64,000 nt of DNA from Amycolatopsis regifaucium (lineage in GTDB: Bacteria > Actinomycetota > Actinomycetes > Mycobacteriales > Pseudonocardiaceae), in assembly GCF_001613935.1 (NCBI RefSeq), contig NZ_LQCI01000004.1, positions 136,129 through 200,128 on the forward strand, written 5' to 3'. Made by a program: the position numbers and the translations under genes. The notes beneath the pieces were generated by a model. The model was not told where the DNA came from. It saw only the letters and a program-made list of their open reading frames with translations, and searched no databases. This document shows positions 34,995 to 45,500 of the stretch, piece by piece (position 1 is the first letter of the stretch; each line of letters starts with the position of its first letter).

Positions 34995-36364
34995 AGCCGC
35001 TGGTCGTCGTCGACGTCGTCGGGCTGACCCCGAAGGCGCTGCGGGACATGCCGAAACTGTCCGCCGTCGCCCGCGACGGCTGGCAGGCCGAACTGGGCAC
35101 GGTGCTGCCCGCCGTCACCTGCAGCGCGCAGTCGACCTTCCTCACCGGGCTCATGCCCGCGCAGCACGGGATCGTCGGCAACGGCTGGTACTTCCGTGAG
35201 CTCGGCGAGATCTTCCTGTGGCGCCAGCACAACCGGCTCGTCGGCGGGGAGAAGCTGTGGGAGACCGCGCGAGCGGCGCATCCCGGCTACACGTCGGCGA
35301 ACGTCTGCTGGTGGTACGCGATGGGGATGAGCACCGACGTCACGGTGACCCCGCGGCCGATCTACCACGCCGACGGCCGCAAATCGCCGGACGCCTACGT
35401 GCGCCCGCCGGAACTGCACGATCAGCTGACCGGCGCGCTGGGAGAGTTCCCGCTCTTCCAATACTGGGGACCGACGGCGTCGCTCAAATCGAGCAAGTGG
35501 GTCATCGGCGCCTCGCGGCAGATCCTGCGCGAGAAGCGTCCGGATCTGCTGCTGACCTACGTCCCGCATCTGGACTACGACCTGCAGCGCTTCGGTCCCG
35601 ATGCACCGCAGGCCGCGTTGGCGGCGCGGGAACTGGACAACGCGCTCGCGCCGCTCCTGGACGACGCCCGTGACGCGGGGGCGACCGTGGTCGCGCTCAG
35701 CGAGTACGGGATCACCAACGTCAGCAGGCCGGTCGACATCAACCGGGCACTGCGCCGTGAGGGACTGCTGGAGGTCTACACCCAGGCGGGGATGGAATAC
35801 CTCGACCCGTGGGCGTCACGCGCGTTCGCCGTGGCCGACCACCAGGTCGCGCACGTCTACGTTCGCGACTCCGCCGACGTCGAGCGAGTGCGGTCGATCG
35901 TCGGCGAGCTGACCGGCGTCGACGAGGTCCTCGACCGCGAGGCACAGGCTCGATACGGACTGGATCACGAACGCGCCGGCGAACTCGTCGCCGTCGCCGA
36001 GCCGGACTCGTGGTTCACGTACTACTACTGGCTCGACGACGCGCGGAAGCCCGACTTCGCGCGCGGTGTCGAGATCCATCGCAAGCCGGGCTACGACCCC
36101 GCCGAACTGTTCTTCGACCCGGAGGACAAGTTCGCCAAGGCGCGGGCCGGGCTCAACCTGGCGAAGAAGTTCGCCGGGCTCCGCTACGCGATGGACGTCG
36201 TCCCGACCGATCCGCGCTGGGTGCGCGGCTCGCACGGACGGCTGCCCGATTCAACCGAAGACGGTCCGGTGCTGTTGTGCAGTGACCCGGCCTTCCAGCC
36301 GTCGGGTCGGGTGGGGGCGACCGACGTACATCCGTTGCTGTTGGCACTGCAAGGGCTCAAGTGA
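34991..36364 (+). CDS. eboF: EboF, nucleotide pyrophosphatase/phosphodiesterase-like protein
   Basis: A 457-aa protein of the alkaline-phosphatase/NPP superfamily. VTCSAQSTFLTGLMPAQHGI carries the nucleophilic Thr/Ser segment; YVPHLDYDLQRFGP and VALSEYGITNV are the later metal-site strands in the form seen in EboF. No signal peptide is present, so it acts in the cytoplasm. It would cleave a phosphodiester or pyrophosphate, perhaps releasing a nucleotide- or lipid-linked intermediate (inferred). It begins at GTG 34991, overlapping eboE, and ends the operon 1 base before the region of a 46-bp palindrome. Confidence 0.88.
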   Translation: MKPLVVVDVVGLTPKALRDMPKLSAVARDGWQAELGTVLPAVTCSAQSTFLTGLMPAQHGIVGNGWYFRELGEIFLWRQHNRLVGGEKLWETARAAHPGYTSANVCWWYAMGMSTDVTVTPRPIYHADGRKSPDAYVRPPELHDQLTGALGEFPLFQYWGPTASLKSSKWVIGASRQILREKRPDLLLTYVPHLDYDLQRFGPDAPQAALAARELDNALAPLLDDARDAGATVVALSEYGITNVSRPVDINRALRREGLLEVYTQAGMEYLDPWASRAFAVADHQVAHVYVRDSADVERVRSIVGELTGVDEVLDREAQARYGLDHERAGELVAVAEPDSWFTYYYWLDDARKPDFARGVEIHRKPGYDPAELFFDPEDKFAKARAGLNLAKKFAGLRYAMDVVPTDPRWVRGSHGRLPDSTEDGPVLLCSDPAFQPSGRVGATDVHPLLLALQGLK

Positions 36365-36365
36365 C

Positions 36366-36411
36366 GTCGTGAGTGATCTGGGTCGTTAGAACGACCCAAA
36401 TCACTCACGAC
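36366..36411. repeat. 46-bp palindrome after eboF (second repeat family)
   Basis: Arms of 22 bp (36366-36387 and 36390-36411) pair with one mismatch around a two-base loop. The core reads GTGAGTGATCTGGGTCGTT and is unlike the GAAGG-core elements. It lies immediately after the operon and may terminate it. Confidence 0.7.
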
Positions 36412-36495
36412 ATCTCCTCCTCACCTCACGAAAGGACGCTCGTTCCGCATCCCCTTCCATGATCGCCGCCGCTCATCGAAAGGATCGCCACTGCT

Positions 36496-39400
36496 ATGTC
36501 CTTGAAACGACGACTAGGCGTGCTCGTCACGTCGATGGTCACGGCTCTGACAGGCGTCGCGCTACCGGTGCAGACCGCATCGGCGCACGAAGCGGCCACG
36601 GTGCTCGTGTTCTCCAAGACCGCGGGCTTCCGGCACGATTCGATTCCCACGGGAATCCAGGCGATCAAGGAACTGGGTGCGCGGCACCACTTCGGGGTGG
36701 AGGCCACCGAAGACGCGGCGGCCTTCACCGACGCGAACCTCAAGCGCTTCAACGCGGTGGTCTGGCTTTCCACCACCGGTGACGTGCTGAACGCGGACCA
36801 GCAGGCCGCGTTCGAGCGGTACGTGCAGGGAGGCGGCGGGTACGTGGGCGTGCACGCCGCCTCCGACACCGAATACGACTGGCCGTGGTACGGCGAGCTG
36901 GTCGGGGCGTACTTCAAGTCGCATCCGCGGATCCAGCAGGCGAACGTCGAAGTCGAAGACCACACCCATGTGTCCACAGTGGATCTTCCTCGGACCTGGC
37001 CGCGCACCGACGAGTGGTACAACTACCGCCGGAATCCGCGAAGCAACGTCCATGTGCTCGCGAGCCTGGACGAGAAGAGCTACCAGCCCGGCGACGGCGC
37101 GATGGGCGATCACCCCATCGCCTGGTGCCACGAGAACTCCGGTGGCCGCTCCTGGTACACCGGTGGCGGGCACACCAAGGAGTCCTACGCCGAACCGGCC
37201 TTTCGCAAGCATCTGGCGGGTGGCATCGAGTACGCCACCAAGCTGAGTGCGGCGGGCTGCGCCAAGACCCAGGAGGAACCGGTCGACGCGGACTTCGACC
37301 AGATCACCCTGGCCAAGGGCGAGGAGAAGACCGGCGAACCGATCGCGCTCGCGGTGCTGCCCAACCGCGACGTCCTGCACACTTCCCGCGACGGCCGGGT
37401 CTGGTACACCAGCTCGTCGGCGACGACCAAGCTGGCCGCGACGATCCCGGTCTACAACCACGACGAGGACGGACTCCAAGGCGTCGCCATCGACCCCGGC
37501 TTCGCGAAGAACCGCTGGGTCTATCTGTACTACGCGCCCAAGCTGAACACCCCGGCCGGGGACGCGCCGCAGAACGGCACCCCGGCGGACTTCGAACCGT
37601 TCAAGGGCTACAACCAGCTTTCGCGGTTCAAACTCACCGCGGACAACAACCTGGACCTCGCCACCGAGCAGAAGATCCTGCAGGTCCCCGCCGACCGCGG
37701 TATCTGCTGCCACGCCGGCGGCGAGATCGACTTCGACGCCAAGGGCAACCTCTATCTGTCCACAGGGGACGATTCCAACCCGTTCGCCTCCGACGGGTTC
37801 ACCCCGATCGACGAGCGCGCCGACCGCAACCCGGTGTACGACGCGCAGCGCACCTCGGCCAACACCAACGATCTGCGCGGCAAGGTGCTGCGGATCAAGG
37901 TCGGCGCGGGAGGCAAGTACACGATCCCCAAGGGCAACCTGTTCCCCAAGGGCACGGCCAAGACCCGGCCGGAGATCTACGCGATGGGCTTCCGGAACCC
38001 GTTCCGGTTCGCCGTCGACCGCAAGACCGGCTGGCTCCACCTCGCCGACTACGGTCCCGACGCCGGCGCGGCCGACCCGGCCCGCGGCCCCGGTGGCACG
38101 GTCGAGTTCAACCTGATCAAGAAGCCGGGTAACTTCGGCTGGCCGTACTGTATCGGTGACAACCAGCCGTTCATCGACTACGACTTCGCCACCAAGCAGT
38201 CCGGTGCGGCCTTCGACTGTGCCAAGCCGAAGAACACCAGCCCGCGCAACACCGGGCTGACCGACCTGCCCCCGGTCGAGAAGGCCTGGATTCCCTACGA
38301 CGGCGGTTCGGTGCCCGAGTTCGGAACCGGTCCCGAGTCCCCGATGGGCGGCCCGGTCTACCAGTACGACGCGAAGAACCCGTCGCTGACGAAGTTCCCG
38401 GAGTACTTCAACGGCAAGACCTTCGCCTACGAATGGGAACGCGGCTGGATCAAGGAGATCACCGTCGGCCCGAACGGTGAACGCGGTGCCATCAAGCCGT
38501 TCTTCGACTCGATGGAGCTGGTGCGCCCGATGAACGTCGAGTTCGGCCCGGACGGCGCGATGTACGTGCTCGATTACGGCACCGGCTACTTCGGCGGTTC
38601 CAAGGAATCCGCGGTCTACCGCATCGACTACACCAAGGGCAGGCGGACTCCGGAGGTCAAGGTGGCCGCGGACAAGACGTCCGGCCAGGCGCCGTTGACC
38701 GTGAAGTTCGACCCGGCCGGGACGAACGACCCCGACGGCGGCGCGCTCACCTACGCCTGGGACTTCGACGGGAACGGCACGACCGATTCCGCCGAAGCCG
38801 TTCCGGTTTCCCACACCTACGCCGCGAACGGCCAGTACACGGCGAAGCTTTCGGTCACCGACTCCACCGGGCTGACCGGGGCGGCGAGCGTGGTGATCAC
38901 CGTCGGCAACACCGCGCCGGTGGTCACGCTGAAGACGCCGGTCAACGGCAGTGTGTTCAGCTTCGGGGACACGGTCCCGTTCAAGGTCGAGGTGACCGAC
39001 GCCGAGGACAACCCGATCGACTGCTCGAAGGTGACCGTCGAATACATCCTCGGCCACGAGGGGCACGGGCATCCGCTGAGCCGCGCGACCGGCTGTGAGG
39101 GCGCCATCGCCACGCCAGCCGACGAAGGCCACGGCGCGGACGCCAACGTGTTCGGCGTCATCAACGCCAGCTACACCGACAACGGCGCCAACGGCGTTCC
39201 GGCGCTCAGCGGTGAGGCGGAATCGCTGCTGCAGCCCAAACTGAAGCAGGCGGAGTTCTACACGCGGTCCAGCGGGATCGAGGTCGTCGGCCACGACGGC
39301 GCCAGTGGCGGCAAACGCGTCGGCCACATCGAATCCGGTGACTGGATCGAATTCGACCCGGTGAACCTCGTGGGTGTCCGCGGTATCGGCTACCGGGTCT

Positions 39401-39624
39401 CCTCCGGGGGCGCGGGCGGCACGATCGAAATCCACTCGGGCGCGGTGGACGGGCCGCTGGTCCAGACGGTCACCGTCGCCAACACCGGCGGCTGGGACGC
39501 CTATGCCGACATCCCGGCCTCCGCCATCACCGACCCCGGTGGCACCGGCCCGCTGTTCCTCGTGTTCAAGGGCGGTTCCGGCGGTTTGTTCGACGTAGAC
39601 GCGATCACCTTCGAGGAGTCCTGA
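36496..39624 (+). CDS. Secreted ThuA / PQQ-type sugar dehydrogenase / PKD / CBM6 protein
   Basis: This 1042-aa exported protein has a signal peptide (1-33, cleaved after ASA). A ThuA-type domain follows (about 36-255; [52 protein letters not shown]). Next is a glucose/sorbosone-dehydrogenase-like six-bladed propeller (about 270-720; [36 protein letters not shown]), expected to bind PQQ. A PKD domain (about 725-810), an Ig-like linker and a CBM6-like sugar-binding domain (about 905-1040; [19 protein letters not shown]) complete it. It probably oxidises an extracellular sugar or polyol at the cell wall. It starts the secreted-oxidase operon; the next gene overlaps it by one base. Confidence 0.92.
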   Translation: MSLKRRLGVLVTSMVTALTGVALPVQTASAHEAATVLVFSKTAGFRHDSIPTGIQAIKELGARHHFGVEATEDAAAFTDANLKRFNAVVWLSTTGDVLNADQQAAFERYVQGGGGYVGVHAASDTEYDWPWYGELVGAYFKSHPRIQQANVEVEDHTHVSTVDLPRTWPRTDEWYNYRRNPRSNVHVLASLDEKSYQPGDGAMGDHPIAWCHENSGGRSWYTGGGHTKESYAEPAFRKHLAGGIEYATKLSAAGCAKTQEEPVDADFDQITLAKGEEKTGEPIALAVLPNRDVLHTSRDGRVWYTSSSATTKLAATIPVYNHDEDGLQGVAIDPGFAKNRWVYLYYAPKLNTPAGDAPQNGTPADFEPFKGYNQLSRFKLTADNNLDLATEQKILQVPADRGICCHAGGEIDFDAKGNLYLSTGDDSNPFASDGFTPIDERADRNPVYDAQRTSANTNDLRGKVLRIKVGAGGKYTIPKGNLFPKGTAKTRPEIYAMGFRNPFRFAVDRKTGWLHLADYGPDAGAADPARGPGGTVEFNLIKKPGNFGWPYCIGDNQPFIDYDFATKQSGAAFDCAKPKNTSPRNTGLTDLPPVEKAWIPYDGGSVPEFGTGPESPMGGPVYQYDAKNPSLTKFPEYFNGKTFAYEWERGWIKEITVGPNGERGAIKPFFDSMELVRPMNVEFGPDGAMYVLDYGTGYFGGSKESAVYRIDYTKGRRTPEVKVAADKTSGQAPLTVKFDPAGTNDPDGGALTYAWDFDGNGTTDSAEAVPVSHTYAANGQYTAKLSVTDSTGLTGAASVVITVGNTAPVVTLKTPVNGSVFSFGDTVPFKVEVTDAEDNPIDCSKVTVEYILGHEGHGHPLSRATGCEGAIATPADEGHGADANVFGVINASYTDNGANGVPALSGEAESLLQPKLKQAEFYTRSSGIEVVGHDGASGGKRVGHIESGDWIEFDPVNLVGVRGIGYRVSSGGAGGTIEIHSGAVDGPLVQTVTVANTGGWDAYADIPASAITDPGGTGPLFLVFKGGSGGLFDVDAITFEES

Positions 39625-40628
39625 TGAGTCGTCCGATCACCCTGTTCACCGGCCAGTGGGCGGATCTGCCGTTCACCGAGGTGTGCAGGCTGGCCAGCGA
39701 ATGGGGCTACGACGGCCTCGAGATCGCCTGTTCCGGCGACCACTTCGAGGTCGATCGCGCACTGTCCGAAGAGGACTATGTGCCGGGGCGCCTGAAGCTG
39801 CTCGCCGACCACGGCCTCAAGGTGTGGGCCATCTCCAACCACCTCGTCGGCCAGGCCGTCTGCGACGATCCGATCGACGAACGCCACCAGGCCATCATTC
39901 CCTCCAGGGTGTGGGGCGACGGTGAACCGGAAGGCGTCCGGCAGCGGGCGGCGAAGGAGATGGCCGACACCGCCCGCGCGGCGGCGAAACTCGGCGTGGA
40001 CACGGTGATCGGCTTCACCGGTTCGAAGACGTGGAAGTACGTCGCGATGTTCCCGCCGGTCTCGCAGGCGGTCATCGACGACGGCTACGCCGACTTCGCG
40101 AACCGGTGGAACCCGATCCTCGACGTCTTCGACGAGGTCGGCGTGCGGTTCGCGCACGAGGTGCATCCCTCCGAAATCGCCTATGACTACTGGACGACGA
40201 AGCGTGCGCTCGAGGCCGTCGGCGACCGTCCGGCGTTCGGGCTGAATTGGGATCCTTCGCATTTCATCTGGCAGGACCTCGACCCGGTCGGCTTCATCCT
40301 CGATTTCGCCGACCGGATCTACCACGTGGACTGCAAGGACACCAGGAAGCGGTTCGACGGACGCAACGGCAGGCTCGGCTCGCATCTCCCCTGGGGAGAC
40401 CCCCGACGCGGCTGGGACTTCGTTTCGACCGGGCACGGCGACGTGCCGTGGGAGGACTGTTTCCGGGCACTGAATTCGATCGGCTACGCCGGTCCGATCT
40501 CGGTGGAGTGGGAAGACGCCGGTATGGACCGGCTCCGGGGCGCGGCGGAAGCCGTGACCTTTCTGCGGGGGCTCCTGTTCGACAAGCCGTCGGCGGCCTT
40601 CGACGCGGCTTTCAGCAACCAGAAGTGA
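39624..40628 (+). CDS. Sugar phosphate isomerase/epimerase (TIM barrel), cytoplasmic
   Basis: This 334-aa xylose-isomerase-like TIM barrel has no signal peptide. Metal-site segments are [33 protein letters not shown] (Glu), [12 protein letters not shown] (Asp and His), and [23 protein letters not shown] gives the last Glu. Such enzymes epimerise or isomerise keto-sugars and inososes. The ATG shares one base with the preceding stop (TGATG), with GAGGAG upstream, so it is made together with the ThuA/PQQ protein. Confidence 0.92.
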   Translation: MSRPITLFTGQWADLPFTEVCRLASEWGYDGLEIACSGDHFEVDRALSEEDYVPGRLKLLADHGLKVWAISNHLVGQAVCDDPIDERHQAIIPSRVWGDGEPEGVRQRAAKEMADTARAAAKLGVDTVIGFTGSKTWKYVAMFPPVSQAVIDDGYADFANRWNPILDVFDEVGVRFAHEVHPSEIAYDYWTTKRALEAVGDRPAFGLNWDPSHFIWQDLDPVGFILDFADRIYHVDCKDTRKRFDGRNGRLGSHLPWGDPRRGWDFVSTGHGDVPWEDCFRALNSIGYAGPISVEWEDAGMDRLRGAAEAVTFLRGLLFDKPSAAFDAAFSNQK

Positions 40629-40638
40629 GGGCGGTTTC

Positions 40639-41535
40639 ATGTGCGGTGAAGAAGCTGAGCGGTTCCACTCCCGACGGACACTCCTCCGCGGTGCGGCGAC
40701 GGCGGCGGTCGCGGTGGGGGCGGCGGTAGCCCTGCCGGGCCTCGCCAACGCCGCCGCCACCTCGGCCGAGGCGGAGACCCAGGGACACGGCCACCACGGT
40801 CGGGGCCGTGTCCCGGTGGACAAGATCAGCATCCAGCTCTACTCCCTGCGCACCGCGCTGCAGGCCGATCTGCCGGGAACCCTGTCCGCGCTGGCGGACA
40901 TCGGCTACCGGAAGGTCGAACTGGCCGGCACCTACGGCCGCACGGCCGGGGAGTTCCGCGGTCTGCTGGACAAGTTCCACCTCAAGGCGACGTCCACGCA
41001 CACCGGTATCGACGGTGACCTCGACAAGACCATCGCGGACGCGAAGATCCTCGGGAACACCCGGGCGAACGTGCCGTGGGCGAATTTCGACACCATCGAC
41101 GGCTGGAAGCAGTTCGCCGGACGGCTCGACACGGCCGCGCGGAAGTTCCGCCAGGCGGGGATTCCGCTCGGCTACCACAACCACGCGCACGAATTCGCCC
41201 CCATCGGCGGCGTGCGTCCCTACGACGTGCTCACCAGGAACACCAACCCGCGTTACGTGCACCTGGAGATCGACCTGTTCTGGGCGGTGGAAGGCGGGAT
41301 GGACCCGGTTTCGCTGTACCGGCAACACTTCCCGCGCGTGGTGCAGTACCACGTCAAGGACCGGACGGCCGACGGGAAGATGGTCGACCCCGGCGCCGGG
41401 GTCATCGACTTCCCCCGCATTTTCTCCCGCACCCGTCCCCACCTCGCCGAGTACATCGTCGAGCACGACAACCCCACGGATCCCTTGAGCACCGCGCAAG
41501 CCGGATTCCGCTATCTCCGTAACGTCCGCTTCTGA
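40639..41535 (+). CDS. Exported sugar isomerase/epimerase-like TIM barrel
   Basis: The 298-aa product has an export signal with a twin-Arg-like segment (SRRTLLRGAATAAVAVGAAVALPG, in pieces, about 15-38), so a second barrel acts outside the membrane, probably through Tat and therefore with bound metal. The barrel is ISIQLYSLRTALQADLPGT, LGYHNHAHEFAPIGG (the His/Glu metal loop), LEIDLFWAVEGGMDP, and QYHVKDRTADGKMVDPG. A His-rich stretch (GHGHHGRGR) follows the signal. Extracytoplasmic members are linked to 3-keto-sugar or inosose conversion in other bacteria. It lies between the cytoplasmic isomerase and the multicopper oxidase in one operon. Confidence 0.9.
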   Translation: MCGEEAERFHSRRTLLRGAATAAVAVGAAVALPGLANAAATSAEAETQGHGHHGRGRVPVDKISIQLYSLRTALQADLPGTLSALADIGYRKVELAGTYGRTAGEFRGLLDKFHLKATSTHTGIDGDLDKTIADAKILGNTRANVPWANFDTIDGWKQFAGRLDTAARKFRQAGIPLGYHNHAHEFAPIGGVRPYDVLTRNTNPRYVHLEIDLFWAVEGGMDPVSLYRQHFPRVVQYHVKDRTADGKMVDPGAGVIDFPRIFSRTRPHLAEYIVEHDNPTDPLSTAQAGFRYLRNVRF

Positions 41536-41548
41536 CTGGGGAATCCAC

Positions 41549-42571
41549 ATGGACAAGAACAACCGCGGGCTGTCCCGCAGATCCATGCTCGCGGGCACCG
41601 CGGCCGGGGTGATCGCCCCGGTCGTGGTGTCGGCCAGCGCCGGATCGGCTCCGGCCGCCGCGGCCGGGATGACCCGCAACATCACCGTGTACGCCGACTA
41701 CGTTCCCGGCTCGACCCGGGTCGGCTACGGGCTGGAGCCCGGCAAGCCGACGATCCCCGGACCGCTCCTGGAGTGCTACGAGGGTGACACGCTGGTGATC
41801 GAGCTGGTCAACAACACCGACCAGCGCCTCTCCATCCACCCGCACGGCGTCAATTACGACACCAAATCCGACGGTTCCCCGTTCAACGATTCCTTCAACA
41901 AGCCCTACGAGACCAAGACCTACACCTGGAAGACCCGGACGGCCTACCAGGCGGCCAACGGTTTCTGGATGCCGGGCAGCGCGGGCTACTGGCACTACCA
42001 CGACCACGCGTTCGGCGGCGACCACGGCACCGTGGGCCTGATGAAAGGGCTCTACGGCGGTCTGATCGTGCGCAAACGCGGGGATCTGCTGCCCAGCAAG
42101 CAGTTCACCGTGGTGTTCACCGAAATGTGGATCAACCACCAGGTCGCCCCGAACACGCCGATCTTCGAGGCGAACCTCGGTGAACGCGTCGAGTTCATCT
42201 GCATCGGGCACGGCAACCTGATGCACACCTTCCACCTGCACGCGCACCGCTGGGCGGACACCCGCACCGGCATGCTCACCAGCGCGACCGACAACGCCCC
42301 GATCGTCGACAACAAGACCCTGGACCCGGGCAACTCGTTCGGGTTCCAGGTGATCGCCGGTGACGGCGTCGGCCCGGGCGCGTGGATGTACCACTGCCAT
42401 GTCCAGCAGCACTCGGACGACGGCATGTCCGGCGTGTTCCTGGTCCGCAACGCCGACGGCGGGATGCCCGCGGGCGCGCAGGCGGCGATCGACCGCTTCA
42501 AGGGACATCAGCACTCCACCACGTCCACTCCGGACGCCACCGGGGCTTCGGCCCACCACCACCAGTCTTGA
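41549..42571 (+). CDS. Two-domain multicopper oxidase (small-laccase type), exported
   Basis: This 340-aa oxidase has a Tat signal (SRRSMLAGTAAGVIAP, about 8-35). All copper motifs of a two-domain laccase are intact: HPHG, WHYHDHAFGGDHG, HTFHLHAHRW and YHCHVQQHSDDGM, the last providing the T1 Cys, His and axial Met. Two-domain enzymes form trimers with the trinuclear centre at the interface. It would pass electrons from an organic or protein donor to oxygen; the nearby PQQ-type dehydrogenases and the plastocyanin-like protein are possible donors. The C-terminus is His/Thr/Ser-rich and may bind copper. Confidence 0.93.
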   Translation: MDKNNRGLSRRSMLAGTAAGVIAPVVVSASAGSAPAAAAGMTRNITVYADYVPGSTRVGYGLEPGKPTIPGPLLECYEGDTLVIELVNNTDQRLSIHPHGVNYDTKSDGSPFNDSFNKPYETKTYTWKTRTAYQAANGFWMPGSAGYWHYHDHAFGGDHGTVGLMKGLYGGLIVRKRGDLLPSKQFTVVFTEMWINHQVAPNTPIFEANLGERVEFICIGHGNLMHTFHLHAHRWADTRTGMLTSATDNAPIVDNKTLDPGNSFGFQVIAGDGVGPGAWMYHCHVQQHSDDGMSGVFLVRNADGGMPAGAQAAIDRFKGHQHSTTSTPDATGASAHHHQS

Positions 42572-42584
42572 AAGGAGCGAGAAC

Positions 42585-45500
42585 TTGAGACGAATCTTTT
42601 CGCAACGTCGGCTCCGCAGACGGTCACTGGCCGCGCTGGCGGTCGGCGCCGTCGTCACCTCCGGCCTTCCGCTGGCCATCGCACCGGTCGCCGCCGAAGC
42701 CGCGACGAACGTCCCGGTGAACGTCCTGGTCTTCCACGGCACCGCCGCGGACCAGAAGGACCCCGTCCTGCGCGCCACGGACGCGATCGCGAGCCTTGGC
42801 CAGGCGAACGGCATCTCCGTTTCGTCCTCTTCGGACCCCGCGGTGTTCACCGAGGCGAACCTCGCGAAGTACCGCGGCGTCGTCTTCCTTTCCGCGCAGG
42901 GCATCACGCTCAACCGTGACCAGGAAACCTCGCTGCAGAACTACATGAAGGCGGGCGGTGGCTTCCTCGGCCTGTCGGACGCGGCGCGGGCACAGGACGG
43001 TTCGCAGTGGTTCTCCGGGCTGATCGGCGCCCGTCCGGTGGGCGCGCGTCCCACCCCGGAGGCGGTCGCCTCGGTCACCGCGAGCGCGGAGAACCCGCCC
43101 AACGAGACCAAGGAAAAGCTGACCGACAACAACGAGAACACCAAGTGGCTGACCTTCTCCCCGACCGGGTGGGTCGCCTACAAGATGGCCGCCCCGGTCG
43201 CCGTGAGCAGCTACGACCTCGTGTCGGCGAACGACTTCCCCGGACGTGACCCCAAGAGCTGGACCCTGCAGGGCTCCAACGACGGGACCACGTGGACCGA
43301 TCTGGACACTCGCGCAGGCGAGACGTTCGCCGACCGGTTCGTGAGCCGCAAGTTCACCTTCGCCAACACCACGGCGTACGCGAACTACCGGCTGAACATC
43401 ACCGCCAACGCGGGTGACCCGCTCATCCAGCTGGCCGATTTCAAGCTGTACAAGGACAATTCGACCACCCCGCCGCCGCCGGAGAGCGCACCGGCCGAGG
43501 CCACGGTCGACGTCCTCGACAAGGCGAATCCCGCCACCGCGGGCCTGCCGCAGAAGTGGGTCCGCACCGACCGGTGGCTCAACTGGGAGGTCAACCCGGT
43601 CGGCACCGTGCACACGGTCGCGCAGGTCGAGGAATCGACCTACAAGCCGGGTGTCGGCGCGAACGGCGCCTTCCACCCGATCTCGTGGTGCCGTGACTAC
43701 GACGGCGGCCGCTCCTTCTACACCGGTATGGGCCGGACCGAGGCGAGCTACGGCGAAGCCCAGTTCCGCGGCCACCTCCTCGGTGCGCTGAAGTGGACCA
43801 CCGGCATGGTGCGCGGTGACTGCAAGGCGGGGATCGCGGCCAACTACAAGGTCGAACGCCTGACCGGGATCAACCAGCCCGGCCAGCTGGACCAGATGGG
43901 CGAGCCGCACGGGCTCACCATCGCGCCGAACGGCCGGGTGTTCTACATCGGCCGCGCGGCCTGCGCCGGCAACGTGGTGCCCGCGCCGAACGACTGGACC
44001 AACCCCGAGATCGGCGCCGGTTGCGGCACGATCCACCAGTGGGACCCGGTCACCAAGAAGCCGAAGCTGCTCACCACGCTGAAGGTGATGGGCAACCGCG
44101 GCAGCGGCGACGAACTGGTCAAGAACGAGGAAGGCCTCCTCGGTCTCGTGCTGGACCCGAAGTTCAGCGAGAACGGCTGGATGTACGCCTACTGGATGCC
44201 GCACGCGTCGGTCGACATCGACAAGCGGATCGGCAAGCGCACGGTCTCGCGGTTCACCTACGACCTGAAGAACCAGACGCTGGACCAGGCGACCCGCAAG
44301 GATCTGCTGTCGTGGGACGTCCAGGTCCACAGCTGCTGCCACGCCGGTGGCGGGATGGACTTCGACTCCGGCGGGAACCTTTACATCGGTTCCGGTGACA
44401 GCAACTCGTCGCAGGGCTCCAACGGATACTCCGGCAACAACTGGACCCAGGACTACAAGGGCGTCTCGTTCCAGGACGCGCGCCGCACCGCCGGTAACAC
44501 CAACGACCTCAACGGGAAGATCCTGCGGATCCACCCGGAGCCGGACGGTACCTACACCAACCCGGCCGGCAACCTGTTCCCCGAGGCGAACGACCCCGGG
44601 AACAAGACCAGGCCCGAGATCTACGTGATGGGCGTGCGGAACATCTCGCGTCTGCAGGTCGACAAGAAGACCAACTGGCTGACCGCGGCTTGGGTCGGCC
44701 CGGACGCGACCTCGCCGAGCCCGGAACTCGGGCCTGCCAAGTACGAGACCGCCACGGTCATCACCGAGGCCGGCAACCACGGCTGGCCGTACTGCATGGG
44801 CAACAAGCAGCCGTACCGGGACCGCAGCAGCACCGACGCCGCGGTGCTCACCGGCTGGTACGACTGCGACAACCCGGTCAACACCTCGCCGCGCAACACC
44901 GGGCTGGTGAACCTGCCGCCGATCAAGAAGAACATGATCTGGTACGCGCCGGACGGCGGCGGACCGGTGTTCCCCAACCGGCCCAACAGCTCCGTCCCGA
45001 CGTACAACGCGGCCGAGGCCACCTACACGCAGCCCTACCTCAAGGGCGGCGGCCAGGCGGTCATGACCGGGCCGACGTACCACCGCGAACTGGTCAACAC
45101 CAACAGCGGGGTGGCGTGGCCGTCGTACTGGAACGACAAGTGGTTCATCGGTGACCAGAGCAACGGGCAGAACCGGATCGCGGTCACCCTCGACCCCAAC
45201 GGCGTCGCGAAGCAGGATCCGCCGGTGTTCGCCGAGACGGTGCGGCAGATCATCCCGACCGGTGGTGGCGACACCAAGCTGAACCAGTGGATGGACGCCA
45301 AGTTCGGGCCGGACGGCGCGCTGTACGTGCTCGACTACGGCGGCGGCTTCTTCACCCTGACCAACAACCAGAAGCTACTGAAGATCAGCTACACCGGCGG
45401 CGAGGCGACCCCGTCGGCCGCGGCGGCGTCGACCATGGTGCAGAACAAGCCGCTCACCGCGGCCTTCACCGGGTCGAAGTCCGGCGGCGTCTCCTACAAG

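Noticed and set aside
36562..39435. A 957-codon minus-strand open frame opposite the ThuA/PQQ gene
   Set aside because: No domain or ribosome site; it mirrors the codon structure of the real gene. The same applies to the long antisense frames over the WD40-KAP gene and the DUF1080 giant.
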